Source: an uncultured Ectothiorhodospiraceae bacterium (GTDB lineage: Bacteria; Pseudomonadota; Gammaproteobacteria; Nitrococcales; Nitrococcaceae). Taken from it: 56,739 nt of DNA. Below the pieces are notes generated by a model. The model was not told the origin of the DNA. It saw nothing but the letters and a program-made list of their open reading frames with translations, and did not search any database. Made by a program: the position numbers and the translations under genes. Positions 49,614-56,739 of the stretch are shown here, one piece after another (position 1 is the stretch's first letter; each line of letters starts with the position of its first letter). The stretch lies in assembly GCA_913056385.1 (NCBI GenBank), contig CAJXND010000006.1, positions 1-56,739 on the forward strand, written 5' to 3'.

Positions 49614-50573
49614 TCACGCACCCCGTCCGTGCGGCGCCTCGAAATCGAGCACCGGGCCGGCCGGAATCACGCCGGTCGGATTGATCATGGGGTGGCTGGT
49701 GTAATAGTGGCGCTTGATGTGATCCAGGCTGACCGTGCCGGCAATGCCCGGCTGCTGGTAGAGGTCGCGCAAATAGCCCGAGAGATGCGGATAGTCGTCG
49801 ATACGGCGCAGGTTGCACTTGAAATGCCCCACATAGACGGCGTCAAAACGCACCAGGGTGGTAAAGAGCCGCCAGTCGGCCTCGGTAATGGCCGCGCCGG
49901 TGAGATAGCGCTGCTCGCCCAGCCGGGCCTCGAGCTCGTCCAACGCCGCAAAGAGCTCGCCGACCGCCTCTTCGTAAGCGTCCTGGGCGGTGGCAAAACC
50001 TGCCTTGTACACCCCGTTGTTCACCGCATGATAGATGCGCGTGTTCAGGCCATCGATTGCATCCGCCAGGGCCGCCGGATACAGATCCAGCCCGGCGTTC
50101 ACCCCCGGCAGGTCATCAAAGCCCCGGTTGAGCATGCGCACCAGATCGGCGGATTCGTTGCTCACGATGGTCTCGCGCTCGCGATCCCACAGCACGGGCA
50201 CGGTGACGCGTCCCGTGTAGTGCGGATCGGCCCGTTGATACAGCTGATGCAGATACTCAAGGCCATAAAGCGGCTCGGCGGTGGCCCCGGGGTAGTCGGC
50301 CGCAAAATGCCAGCCGCCCTTGCCCATGTACGGATGGACCACCGAGACATCAATATGCGCCGCAAGGCCCTTTAGCGCGCGGACGATGAGGGTACGGTGG
50401 GCCCAGGGACAGGCGAGGGAGACATACAGGTGGTACCGCCCCGAGGCCGGTGGATGGTCGCCGTTGGGGTCGATCCAGCCCCGAAACACCGTGTCGGGCC
50501 GCTCAAAGCGCCCGCCGGTGGATTCCGTGTCATACCAGTTGTCATGCCAGACGCCGTCGACCAAAAGGCCCAT
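49614..50573 (-). CDS. yqjG: Glutathionyl-hydroquinone reductase (YqjG/Xi-class GST)
   Basis: 319 residues of the Xi-class GST family. The nucleophilic Cys55 lies in the signature [19 protein letters not shown]. The C-terminal part contains [29 protein letters not shown]-like features, of which the NGVYKAGFA motif is diagnostic. The enzyme removes glutathione from glutathionyl-hydroquinones. The gap to ribA is only 13 bases, and both may share a transcript. Confidence 0.94.
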   Translation of the reverse strand: MGLLVDGVWHDNWYDTESTGGRFERPDTVFRGWIDPNGDHPPASGRYHLYVSLACPWAHRTLIVRALKGLAAHIDVSVVHPYMGKGGWHFAADYPGATAEPLYGLEYLHQLYQRADPHYTGRVTVPVLWDRERETIVSNESADLVRMLNRGFDDLPGVNAGLDLYPAALADAIDGLNTRIYHAVNNGVYKAGFATAQDAYEEAVGELFAALDELEARLGEQRYLTGAAITEADWRLFTTLVRFDAVYVGHFKCNLRRIDDYPHLSGYLRDLYQQPGIAGTVSLDHIKRHYYTSHPMINPTGVIPAGPVLDFEAPHGRGA

Positions 50574-50668
50574 GTGCGCTCTCCCGCTGTGTGTAAACCC
50601 ATGTACCTCGCGAGCAGGCTACGCCGACCCGGTGACACCCGCCAGGCAACCGCCGCGCCCCCGGCCGA

Positions 50669-51979
50669 TCAGTCGGCAGGCGAGGCCGTATCGTCACCGC
50701 CCAATGCCCGCCCTGCGGCGCGGGCCATGCTGCGAATGACCGCCCATTCCGCCTGCACCCGACGCAGGCTCCCATGCCAAGTGTCGCGCGCGGTATCGCG
50801 CGATGCCGCCCGGGCACCCGACTCGGCAACCCGCTCGGCGCTCAGGCAATCGGCGTAATGCCCCAGCGCAAGTGCCGCGCAGCGCTCGCGGGAGTAGGCC
50901 CGCGCTGTCTCGGCCGCGGCCTCGCGCCGGGCACGCCGGGCCGCCTCGTCGGCCTGCAGGCATTGCCCCAGCGCGGCCGCGAAGGCCTCGGTGGTGGCCG
51001 TCGCCGGCAGCAAACGCCCGTTGCGGCCGTTGACCACCTCGCGCGCCCCGGGAGCATCCAGCGCGACCACGGGCACGCCCGCCGCCATGGCCTCGGCCAG
51101 GACCATGCCCTGGGTTTCGGTATGCGAGGCAAAGCCAAACACATCCATGGCGGCATAGGCATCGGCCAGCCCGGGAAGATGCAGCGACCCCGGCCGATGC
51201 AGGCGCGCCTCAAGCCCGGCCTCGGCAAAGCGGGCATCGATCGGCGCTGCCGCCGGCCCGTCACCCACCACCAGGCAATGCACCGTCTCATCGGTCTGCG
51301 CCGCCTGCACCATGGCGCGCGCCAGATAATCCAGGTTTTTCTCCTCGGCCAGCCGGCCGACATGGCCGATAACCGGCGCGTCGGCGGGAATGCCCTGCTG
51401 CGCGCGAAAGGCCGCGCCATCGCCATTGGCAAACGCCGCCGCATCGATGCCCGTGGGCACCACGGCGACCGGCGCCTCGACACCGCGTTCATGCAGGAGC
51501 GTGGCCACACTCTCGCTCGGCGCAAATACCGCATCGCAGCTGTTTGCATAGCTCGTCGAGAGCTCCACGACAAAGCGCTTCAGGGCCGCCGAGTCCCCCG
51601 GCACATAGTGCGTGTAGGCCTCGTACAGGGTGTGATGGGTAAACACGAGTGGACAGTCACGCTCCGCTGCCACCCGCAGCGCCGTCGAGCCGATCAGAAA
51701 CGGATGATGGGCGTGGATGATCTGGGGGGCGAAGGCGTCCAGGGCCTCATCCAGCCGGCCCGGCACCGGCAGCACCACCGAGAAATCGCTGCCGTTGAAG
51801 TTCTGGATGGCCGGTATGCGCACCACATCGGGCTCGTGGGCGGGCATGTCCGGAAAAACCGGTGCCACCACCAGCACCCGGTGGCCACGATCGCGATAGG
51901 CCTCGGTAAACGCCGCCACCGAGTTGGCAACGCCCCCCACATGGGGTGTAAAGGTATTGGTCATCATGACGATGTTCAC
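50669..51979 (-). CDS. GT4-family glycosyltransferase
   Basis: 436 residues with the GT-B fold. The acceptor domain starts NTFTPHVGGVANSV; IIHAHHPFLIGSTAL and HHTLYEAYTHYVPG follow; the donor domain has HVGRLAEEKNLDYLARAM and the E-x7-E region SHTETQGMVLAEAMAAGVP. It resembles diacylglycerol glucosyltransferases, so a membrane glycolipid is a possible product, but the acceptor is not certain. It starts with GTG overlapping the upstream stop and is coupled to the unknown barrel protein. Confidence 0.88.
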   Translation of the reverse strand: MNIVMMTNTFTPHVGGVANSVAAFTEAYRDRGHRVLVVAPVFPDMPAHEPDVVRIPAIQNFNGSDFSVVLPVPGRLDEALDAFAPQIIHAHHPFLIGSTALRVAAERDCPLVFTHHTLYEAYTHYVPGDSAALKRFVVELSTSYANSCDAVFAPSESVATLLHERGVEAPVAVVPTGIDAAAFANGDGAAFRAQQGIPADAPVIGHVGRLAEEKNLDYLARAMVQAAQTDETVHCLVVGDGPAAAPIDARFAEAGLEARLHRPGSLHLPGLADAYAAMDVFGFASHTETQGMVLAEAMAAGVPVVALDAPGAREVVNGRNGRLLPATATTEAFAAALGQCLQADEAARRARREAAAETARAYSRERCAALALGHYADCLSAERVAESGARAASRDTARDTWHGSLRRVQAEWAVIRSMARAAGRALGGDDTASPAD

Positions 51980-54288
51980 AACGGCGCCTCCGGCAGTTTC
52001 ACCGAGCGCGCATGACCGCTTACCTCCAGCGCATCCCGGCCCGGCAGCGCAATTCTGACGCCATCGGGATCGGCACCGTCAATCGACCATTCCACGGTAT
52101 GCGCGCCCGTTGCCGCCGGGCGTATGAACACGCTCACCGCCCCCAGCACCGTGGGCGTGGGCCCATACGAGAGCCGGTTACCGGGCACCAGCCAGCGCGG
52201 CGGAATGCCAGCGCCCAGCACCAGCCGCCTGTCCTCCTCCCGGCAGAAGGCATTGCGCATCATCGCCACCCACTCGGCGGCCGCCCACACGTGTTGGCCA
52301 TCGCCCATGCAGCCACCGAGCGTGCCGGGGTGAATGGCCTCGGGCCACTGCCCGGTCGACGTGGCCAATCCGGCCACGGCGTCAATCAGCTCGAGCCCGC
52401 GCGGGTCTTCGGCGCGCAGCAGCACCTGGGCCAGATGCAGGGTCAGATAGGCGTTGACGCCCGAATGAATCATCTCCTGGAAGAAACCACCGTGCACCCG
52501 ATGCGCCTCGAGCAGGTAGTCCACCGTGCCAAGCAATTCGGGATCATCCGGCGCGGCCCGCTGGAGCGGGTAGCCGGGGACAAGCGAGCCGATGGCCCCC
52601 GCATCCATCCGCCGAAGGGGTGATGCGGGGATGGCCGTCACGCCAAGGCGCCGGGCATCGGCGGCCTGGGCCCGCTCGATGCAGGCCGCCAGATCGCCTG
52701 CCTCGGCACGCATCCAGTCCGCCAGCTCCGCCTCGCCCTCGGCCAGCGCAAGGCCGGCTGCCGCCTCAAGCCCGCCGACGGCCCAATCGTCGTCCCAGTA
52801 GTAATAGTCGTTGGGCCCCAGGTGCTCGGCACTGAACCCGGCCGGGAGCAGGCCCGCCTCGGGGCGGCCCGTGTCGCTTGGCAGGCGCTTGCGCTGCACC
52901 CACTCGGCACCGCGCCGAATCACGCGCAGCCACTCGGTACGGCTTGCACCCGGCGGCAGCGCACCCGTCAGGGCGTGGTAGCGCGCCACAATCCACAGGG
53001 CCTGGCCGTTGGCATCCCACTCGCCCTCCTGACTGTGGAAATAGCCGCTTGCCCGGGTCTGGCGCTGGGGGAAATGCGCAAGCGCCCGTCCCGCCCGATC
53101 CACAAAACCGACATGTAACAGCGCGTGAATGATGAACGCGGCATCCCGAAACCAGAACCGCCGATAGGTATACGGCCCGGGGTAGATATCCTCGACCGAG
53201 TGCTGGAGAAGGGTTTTCAGGGCGGCGTTGTACAGACTGACGGCGCGGGCATCGGGTGCCTCCAGCTGCGCCGCACCAGCCAGTGCCTCGCCCCAGGTCT
53301 GTGCCACCGAGGCGCTGGCATGTGCCGGCAAGGGGATGCGCAGACGGACCGAGCGCGGCGTGCTGGCGGCCAGGTCAAACAGTGCCACGGCGGTTACCAA
53401 CCCGGTCTCGCAGTCCACCGCCTCACCCGGAGCGGGTATCTCGCCATCACCGCGAGCGGCCGGCAGCGCGACATCGCCGTGTTCGTAGTCGGAGGCAAGC
53501 CAGGCGTCCGGTCGCTGCGCAAACTCGATAGCGGTCGGATGGCTCCCCGGCTCGTCGTCGTAGACCCGCCAGCGCCAGCCGTCCCCGGCCGTTGCGTCGC
53601 TGCGGATCCGCCGGACAAAGCTGATGCCCTCGGGGTTGTAGGGCCGCAGGGCAATGGCAAGGCGCGCATCGGCGTTGCTGTGAGCCTGGTACTCGGCCAC
53701 CAGATAATGCCGGCTGCCGTCGCGCTCCACTCGGGCGCGGGCCGTCAGGGTCATCCCGTGGCCCTCGACGCGCGTGACCACCACCAGATCATCACCGCCC
53801 CCCTCGACCTGCTGGACGGCAGTGCCCGCTCGCGAGGGGTAGAGGGCCCGGCCATCAGGCCCGAGCACCCAGGCATCGAGCGACCAGCCATCGTCGAGCG
53901 CGGTGAGCAGGCCGCGCGGATCGACGATGGGGAGCGCCGCACAGTCGGGCCGCCCCACGGCCGTCCAGTTCCGATGCGTGAGGTTGACATGGGTAATGCT
54001 GAATGCCCGCGGCAGAAAGGCCCGGCTGGTCGGGTCAAACTGCTGCTCGATCCAGTACGGCCACACCCAGTCGAGGTTGTGCTGAATGACCCGCGTGTTC
54101 ACCAGCCCCCGGGCATGAAACACCATCCCGGCGCGCAGCAGCTCGATGGGCTCGGCCACCTCCGAGGGCTGGCCAAAGCGGCGCAGCCGCGCCATTAGCG
54201 CCAGCGGATCCAGAAACCCCTGCGAGCGCGCCGCCCGGCGGAGCAGCCAGCGCCAGGGCAGCCAGCGAATTACTCCCATCAATCGCAT
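51976..54288 (-). CDS. Uncharacterised (alpha/alpha)6-barrel, glycosidase-like protein
   Basis: About 770 residues. A basic N-terminus ([15 protein letters not shown]) and a beta-rich first half precede a helical second half with [19 protein letters not shown], which mirrors the YCWLRDAYFTVHAL entry motif of the GH15 protein at 15746. Later segments [15 protein letters not shown] and [11 protein letters not shown] have acidic residues that could be catalytic. I do not recognise the family. No signal peptide is evident. The stop overlaps the GT4 gene, suggesting a two-step glycan function. ATG 54288 is chosen; the first codons remain uncertain. Confidence 0.75.
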   Translation of the reverse strand: MRLMGVIRWLPWRWLLRRAARSQGFLDPLALMARLRRFGQPSEVAEPIELLRAGMVFHARGLVNTRVIQHNLDWVWPYWIEQQFDPTSRAFLPRAFSITHVNLTHRNWTAVGRPDCAALPIVDPRGLLTALDDGWSLDAWVLGPDGRALYPSRAGTAVQQVEGGGDDLVVVTRVEGHGMTLTARARVERDGSRHYLVAEYQAHSNADARLAIALRPYNPEGISFVRRIRSDATAGDGWRWRVYDDEPGSHPTAIEFAQRPDAWLASDYEHGDVALPAARGDGEIPAPGEAVDCETGLVTAVALFDLAASTPRSVRLRIPLPAHASASVAQTWGEALAGAAQLEAPDARAVSLYNAALKTLLQHSVEDIYPGPYTYRRFWFRDAAFIIHALLHVGFVDRAGRALAHFPQRQTRASGYFHSQEGEWDANGQALWIVARYHALTGALPPGASRTEWLRVIRRGAEWVQRKRLPSDTGRPEAGLLPAGFSAEHLGPNDYYYWDDDWAVGGLEAAAGLALAEGEAELADWMRAEAGDLAACIERAQAADARRLGVTAIPASPLRRMDAGAIGSLVPGYPLQRAAPDDPELLGTVDYLLEAHRVHGGFFQEMIHSGVNAYLTLHLAQVLLRAEDPRGLELIDAVAGLATSTGQWPEAIHPGTLGGCMGDGQHVWAAAEWVAMMRNAFCREEDRRLVLGAGIPPRWLVPGNRLSYGPTPTVLGAVSVFIRPAATGAHTVEWSIDGADPDGVRIALPGRDALEVSGHARSVKLPEAPL

Positions 54289-54389
54289 CAATCGACACCC
54301 TCTGGGTCGTTTTTCTGTCGTGCCAGTGTAGAATTGATCGGTCCTGCCTCTTGAACCGGGGCAATAAACCATCCGAATGGAGATCGTTG

Positions 54390-54953
54390 ATGAATCCCGA
54401 TCTGGACCACCATTTCGAGCAGATCATCCGCGGCCTCGGCGAAGACGTCGAGCGCGAGGGTCTGGCCAAGACGCCCTATCGGGCCGCCCGCGCCATGGAA
54501 TTTCTCACGCAGGGCTATCAGCAGTCGCTGGATGAGCTCGTCAATGAGGCGATGTTCGAGTCCGACAATGACGAAATGGTGATTGTTCGCGACATCGAAT
54601 TCTACTCGCTGTGCGAGCACCATGTGCTGCCGTTTTTTGGCCATGCGCAGGTCGGCTACATCCCCGACGGCCGCGTGATCGGCCTGTCCAAGATCGCCCG
54701 CATTGTCGATATGTTTGCGCGGCGCCTGCAGATCCAGGAAAACCTGGCGCGCGAGGTTGCCGAGGCCCTGCAGCGGGTCACCGGAGCCCGGGGCGTTGCC
54801 GTGCAGATGGATGCCCAGCACATGTGCATGATGATGCGTGGCGTGAGCAAGCAGAACGCCGAGATGAGCTCATCGGTCATGCTGGGCACCTTCCGCGAGT
54901 CGGTATCCACCCGCAACGAGTTCCTGCAGCTGATCCGGCGGCGGCCCGCATGA
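54390..54953 (+). CDS. folE: GTP cyclohydrolase I
   Basis: 187 residues. Zinc ligands Cys75 and Cys146 are in [12 protein letters not shown] and QHMCMMMRG, with the catalytic His77/His78 pair. The enzyme turns GTP into dihydroneopterin triphosphate. The ATG follows GGAG; a longer frame from 54351 is not needed. Its stop overlaps folX (ATGA), and the pair looks like the monapterin branch. Confidence 0.95.
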   Translation: MNPDLDHHFEQIIRGLGEDVEREGLAKTPYRAARAMEFLTQGYQQSLDELVNEAMFESDNDEMVIVRDIEFYSLCEHHVLPFFGHAQVGYIPDGRVIGLSKIARIVDMFARRLQIQENLAREVAEALQRVTGARGVAVQMDAQHMCMMMRGVSKQNAEMSSSVMLGTFRESVSTRNEFLQLIRRRPA

Positions 54954-55327
54954 GCGACGGGCTCGACCGACCCCTGTCGCAGATCCACATCAAGGATCTG
55001 CGCCTGCGCACCTTCATCGGCTTTAACGACGAGGAGCAGCGCAAGCGCCAGGACGTGGTGGTCAACATCCGCATCGACTATGACGCCCTGCCCGCCGCGC
55101 GCGGCGATGAGGTGGCCGAGGCGCTCGACTACAAGACCATCACCAAGCAGGTGATCGCGCATGTCGAGGACAACCGCTTTTTGCTGCTCGAAAAGCTGGT
55201 CAATGACCTTGTCGAGATGGTGATGGCGCACAACCCGGCGCAGCATGTCGAAGTCGAGGTCGACAAGCCGCATGCCCTGCGGTTTTCCGACTCCGTATCG
55301 CTCACGATGGCGGCCAGTCGAGGCTGA
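54950..55327 (+). CDS. folX: Dihydroneopterin triphosphate 2'-epimerase (FolX)
   Basis: 125 residues of the FolB/FolX fold. It matches E. coli FolX rather than FolB in my memory: [36 protein letters not shown] and [12 protein letters not shown]. FolX epimerises dihydroneopterin triphosphate to the monapterin form, leading to tetrahydromonapterin, a phenylalanine hydroxylase cofactor in Pseudomonas. FolB activity cannot be fully excluded. It is translationally coupled to folE. Confidence 0.88.
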   Translation: MSDGLDRPLSQIHIKDLRLRTFIGFNDEEQRKRQDVVVNIRIDYDALPAARGDEVAEALDYKTITKQVIAHVEDNRFLLLEKLVNDLVEMVMAHNPAQHVEVEVDKPHALRFSDSVSLTMAASRG

Positions 55328-55357
55328 GCCGATCCGGCGGCATCGCATGCCCTGCCC

Positions 55358-55669
55358 ATGACACTGGCTGCCTGGCTCTCGCTACTTGGCATCTGCCTGC
55401 TTGGCGCCATGTCGCCCGGGCCCAGCCTGGCCGTGGTCATTCGCAACACGGTAGCGGGCGGGCGCAGGGGCGGCCTGGCCACCGCGCTCAGTCACGGCCT
55501 TGGCGTGGGGGTATACGCGCTCGCAACGGCGCTCGGTCTGGCCACTTTGATCGCCACCCGGGAAACGCTGTTCACCGGGCTTACGCTGGCCGGCTCGGCC
55601 TATCTGCTGTGGCTTGGGGCCAATGCGCTGATGAAATGGGGCGAGTGGACCGCCGGAGCGGAGCTCTAA
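55358..55669 (+). pseudogene. LysE/RhtB-family exporter, truncated at about half length
   Basis: 103 residues. The N-terminal half of a LysE/RhtB amino acid exporter is clear: LLGAMSPGPSLAVVIRNTVAGGRRGG with the PGP signature, then two more helices and YLLWLGANALMKW. The family normally has about 200 residues. The frame stops at TAA 55667-55669, beside a sharp change in base composition, and no continuation is seen after it. It is either a gene cut by an insertion or a contig join artefact. Confidence 0.8.
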
Positions 55670-55697
55670 ACCTGCGCCCCTTACCTCATCAGCGACC
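55662..55697. other. Composition breakpoint / probable chimeric junction
   Basis: Left of this point sampled 60-base lines have about 68% G+C (41/60 at 55321). To the right they fall to 53% (56281, 56521) and 40% (56581). The LysE-type gene is cut here and the gene style changes. GAGCTC occurs at 55662-55667. No repeat, att site or transposase flanks the change. Confidence 0.75.
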
Positions 55698-56452
55698 TAT
55701 CTGGGTGGCAGTCCAACCAAAGCGCGCGAGGCGGGTTCACGCAGATGGAAATATTCCCCCGCATAGTCCGCGCCGCCGGGCCCGCAGAGATAGGCAATCG
55801 CCTGCGCCACATCGGAGGCCGCAATGTGGTCAGACAGCTCCAATTGGCTGACCGGATTAACCCCGGTGGCTTTGATCTCAACCTGCATCTGCGTCGCCAC
55901 AGTGCCAGGGCTCAACCCCAAACAGCGAATGCCTTGATCGCCATATTCAGCATGGCCAGAGCGGGTCAATTGCAGCACCGCAGCCTTAGAGGCGCAGTAA
56001 TGGCTCCAGCCTTCCAGCACCCCATAGGCCGCACCGGACGAAATATTGAGGATCGTCCCGCCCCCCTGTGCCGTCATGATCGGCAGGGCCGCCTTCATCA
56101 TGTAAAAGACACCTTTAACATTCACATCAATCACCCGGTCCCAATCGGCGGCTTCGAAATCCGCCATTCGATGCACAGGCAAGAGCATTCCTGCGTTGTT
56201 GACGACAATATCAAGACGACCGAAGCGCGCCACAGTTTGATCAACAGCCGCCTGCACCTGTGCAAAATCGGCAATATCGCAGGCGATCGCCAGCGCTTTT
56301 GACCCAATTTTCTCTGCCAATTTCGCCAGTTCAGCCTCAGAACGAGCCGTCAAAACCACCTGCGCCCCAAGGGTTGCAAAATGTTCAGCCGCCGCCGCTC
56401 CAATGCCGCGGCTTGCGCCGGTTATCAACACTGTTTGCCCTGAAAAATCCAT
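55697..56452 (-). CDS. SDR-family oxidoreductase of foreign (Rhodobacterales-like) style
   Basis: 251 residues of the classical SDR family. The cofactor motif is TGASRGIG (11-18), with the active site at Ser138/Ser139, Tyr152 and Lys156. The C-terminal HLREPASRALVGLPPR is complete. Base use is poorer in G+C than all genes to the left, with many CAA, TTT and AAA codons. The substrate is unknown; FolM, also an SDR, would fit after folX but orientation and composition argue against that. The ATG at 56452 is the natural SDR start. Confidence 0.88.
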   Translation of the reverse strand: MDFSGQTVLITGASRGIGAAAAEHFATLGAQVVLTARSEAELAKLAEKIGSKALAIACDIADFAQVQAAVDQTVARFGRLDIVVNNAGMLLPVHRMADFEAADWDRVIDVNVKGVFYMMKAALPIMTAQGGGTILNISSGAAYGVLEGWSHYCASKAAVLQLTRSGHAEYGDQGIRCLGLSPGTVATQMQVEIKATGVNPVSQLELSDHIAASDVAQAIAYLCGPGGADYAGEYFHLREPASRALVGLPPR

Positions 56453-56577
56453 TCTTGTTACGCCTTTTGCTGTGTCTGGCCAAAGGCTAGCTCTGCCGGC
56501 CAATCTGCACAAGTCATCACTTCTGGCTTTACCCAGCCAGCAAGCCATGGCACCACAGCTTCAGATTGGAGATTGCC

Positions 56578-56739
56578 ATGCGCGCGACATTGATAATTTT
56601 GACTTTTGCCTATGTCTTGTCCCAATTTTATCGGGCATTTCTGGCCGTTTTGGCAGCCCCCTTGCAGGCAGATATTGGCGCGACCGCTGCGCAGCTCTCG
56701 GCGGCCTCTGGCTATTGGTTTTTAACCTTCGCTCTGATG
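56578..56739 (+). CDS. MFS transporter, N-terminal fragment (runs off right edge)
   Basis: 54 codons remain open to the end of the window. The peptide MRATLIILTFAYVLSQFYRA and the following FLAVLAAPLQADIGATAAQL are typical of the first helix and loop of MFS permeases. AGATTG lies upstream of the ATG. Composition is about 40% G+C at the 5' end, again unlike the rest of the window. Substrate unknown. Confidence 0.7.
   Translation, partial: MRATLIILTFAYVLSQFYRAFLAVLAAPLQADIGATAAQLSAASGYWFLTFALM

Noticed and set aside
54289-54372. Longer N-terminus for the barrel protein reaching toward folE
   Set aside because: The added residues have no similarity to anything and would cover the folE 5' region; ATG 54288 is more natural.
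55697-56452. SDR as the missing FolM of the folE-folX operon
   Set aside because: It is on the opposite strand, beyond a composition break, and its ending and motifs are those of a generic SDR.

Overview
The window is 56.7 kb of dense, GC-rich bacterial DNA (about two thirds G+C by eye) with almost no empty space; no gap between genes reaches 300 bases. Gene content and protein style point to a halophilic or marine gammaproteobacterium, possibly of the Ectothiorhodospiraceae (Spiribacter/Halorhodospira-like). The clues are a complete cbb3 oxidase operon, choline-to-betaine and trehalose osmolyte pathways, acidic periplasmic binding proteins, and folE-folX, yqjG and yajG homologues. The genus is an inference. 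I see no rRNA, tRNA, CRISPR array, insertion sequence or phage gene.

Layout. 1-2357: end of a sugar-acid catabolic operon with two SDR dehydrogenases and an FMN-dependent L-2-hydroxyacid dehydrogenase. 2394-11201: cbb3 oxidase structural and assembly genes in one tightly overlapping run (ccoNOQP, an unknown two-helix protein, ccoG, ccoH, ccoI, ccoS, a TauE/SafE-like protein), headed by a perfect FNR/ANR box and a second near-perfect one. 11229-12644: FAD-linked D-2-hydroxyacid dehydrogenase. 12648-14408 (minus): MTHFR-like protein, MOSC protein and a small membrane protein. 14423-19993: YajG-like lipoprotein, then otsB, a GH15 hydrolase and otsA, then dinB.

20003-24797: choline uptake and oxidation, with choX divergent from betIBA and a BetI-type operator between them. 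24912-27629: Pka/Pat-type protein lysine acetyltransferase. 27651-30423 (minus): copA and csoR. 30569-40617: glycerol utilisation. glpD and the ABC importer glpSTPQUV form one minus-strand operon, glpR lies upstream, and glpK is divergent; GlpR-like sites occur in both control regions. 40690-48863: gloA, tspO, a LysR regulator, a 55-residue unknown protein, azlCD, a GST and an RND efflux pump with its adaptor. 48977-54288 (minus): ribA, yqjG, a GT4 glycosyltransferase and an unknown (alpha/alpha)6-barrel-like protein. 54390-55327: folE-folX, the first steps toward tetrahydromonapterin.

The right end is different. A LysE/RhtB exporter stops at about half the family length near 55669. From about 55680 the DNA is clearly poorer in G+C and carries a Rhodobacterales-like SDR and the start of an MFS transporter. 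This is either a recent foreign insertion or a chimeric assembly join, and should be resolved before this edge is interpreted.

Together the genes describe an aerobic to microaerobic organism that respires through a high-affinity oxidase, imports glycerol (a common osmolyte of halophilic algae) and choline, makes betaine and trehalose, and detoxifies copper and methylglyoxal.
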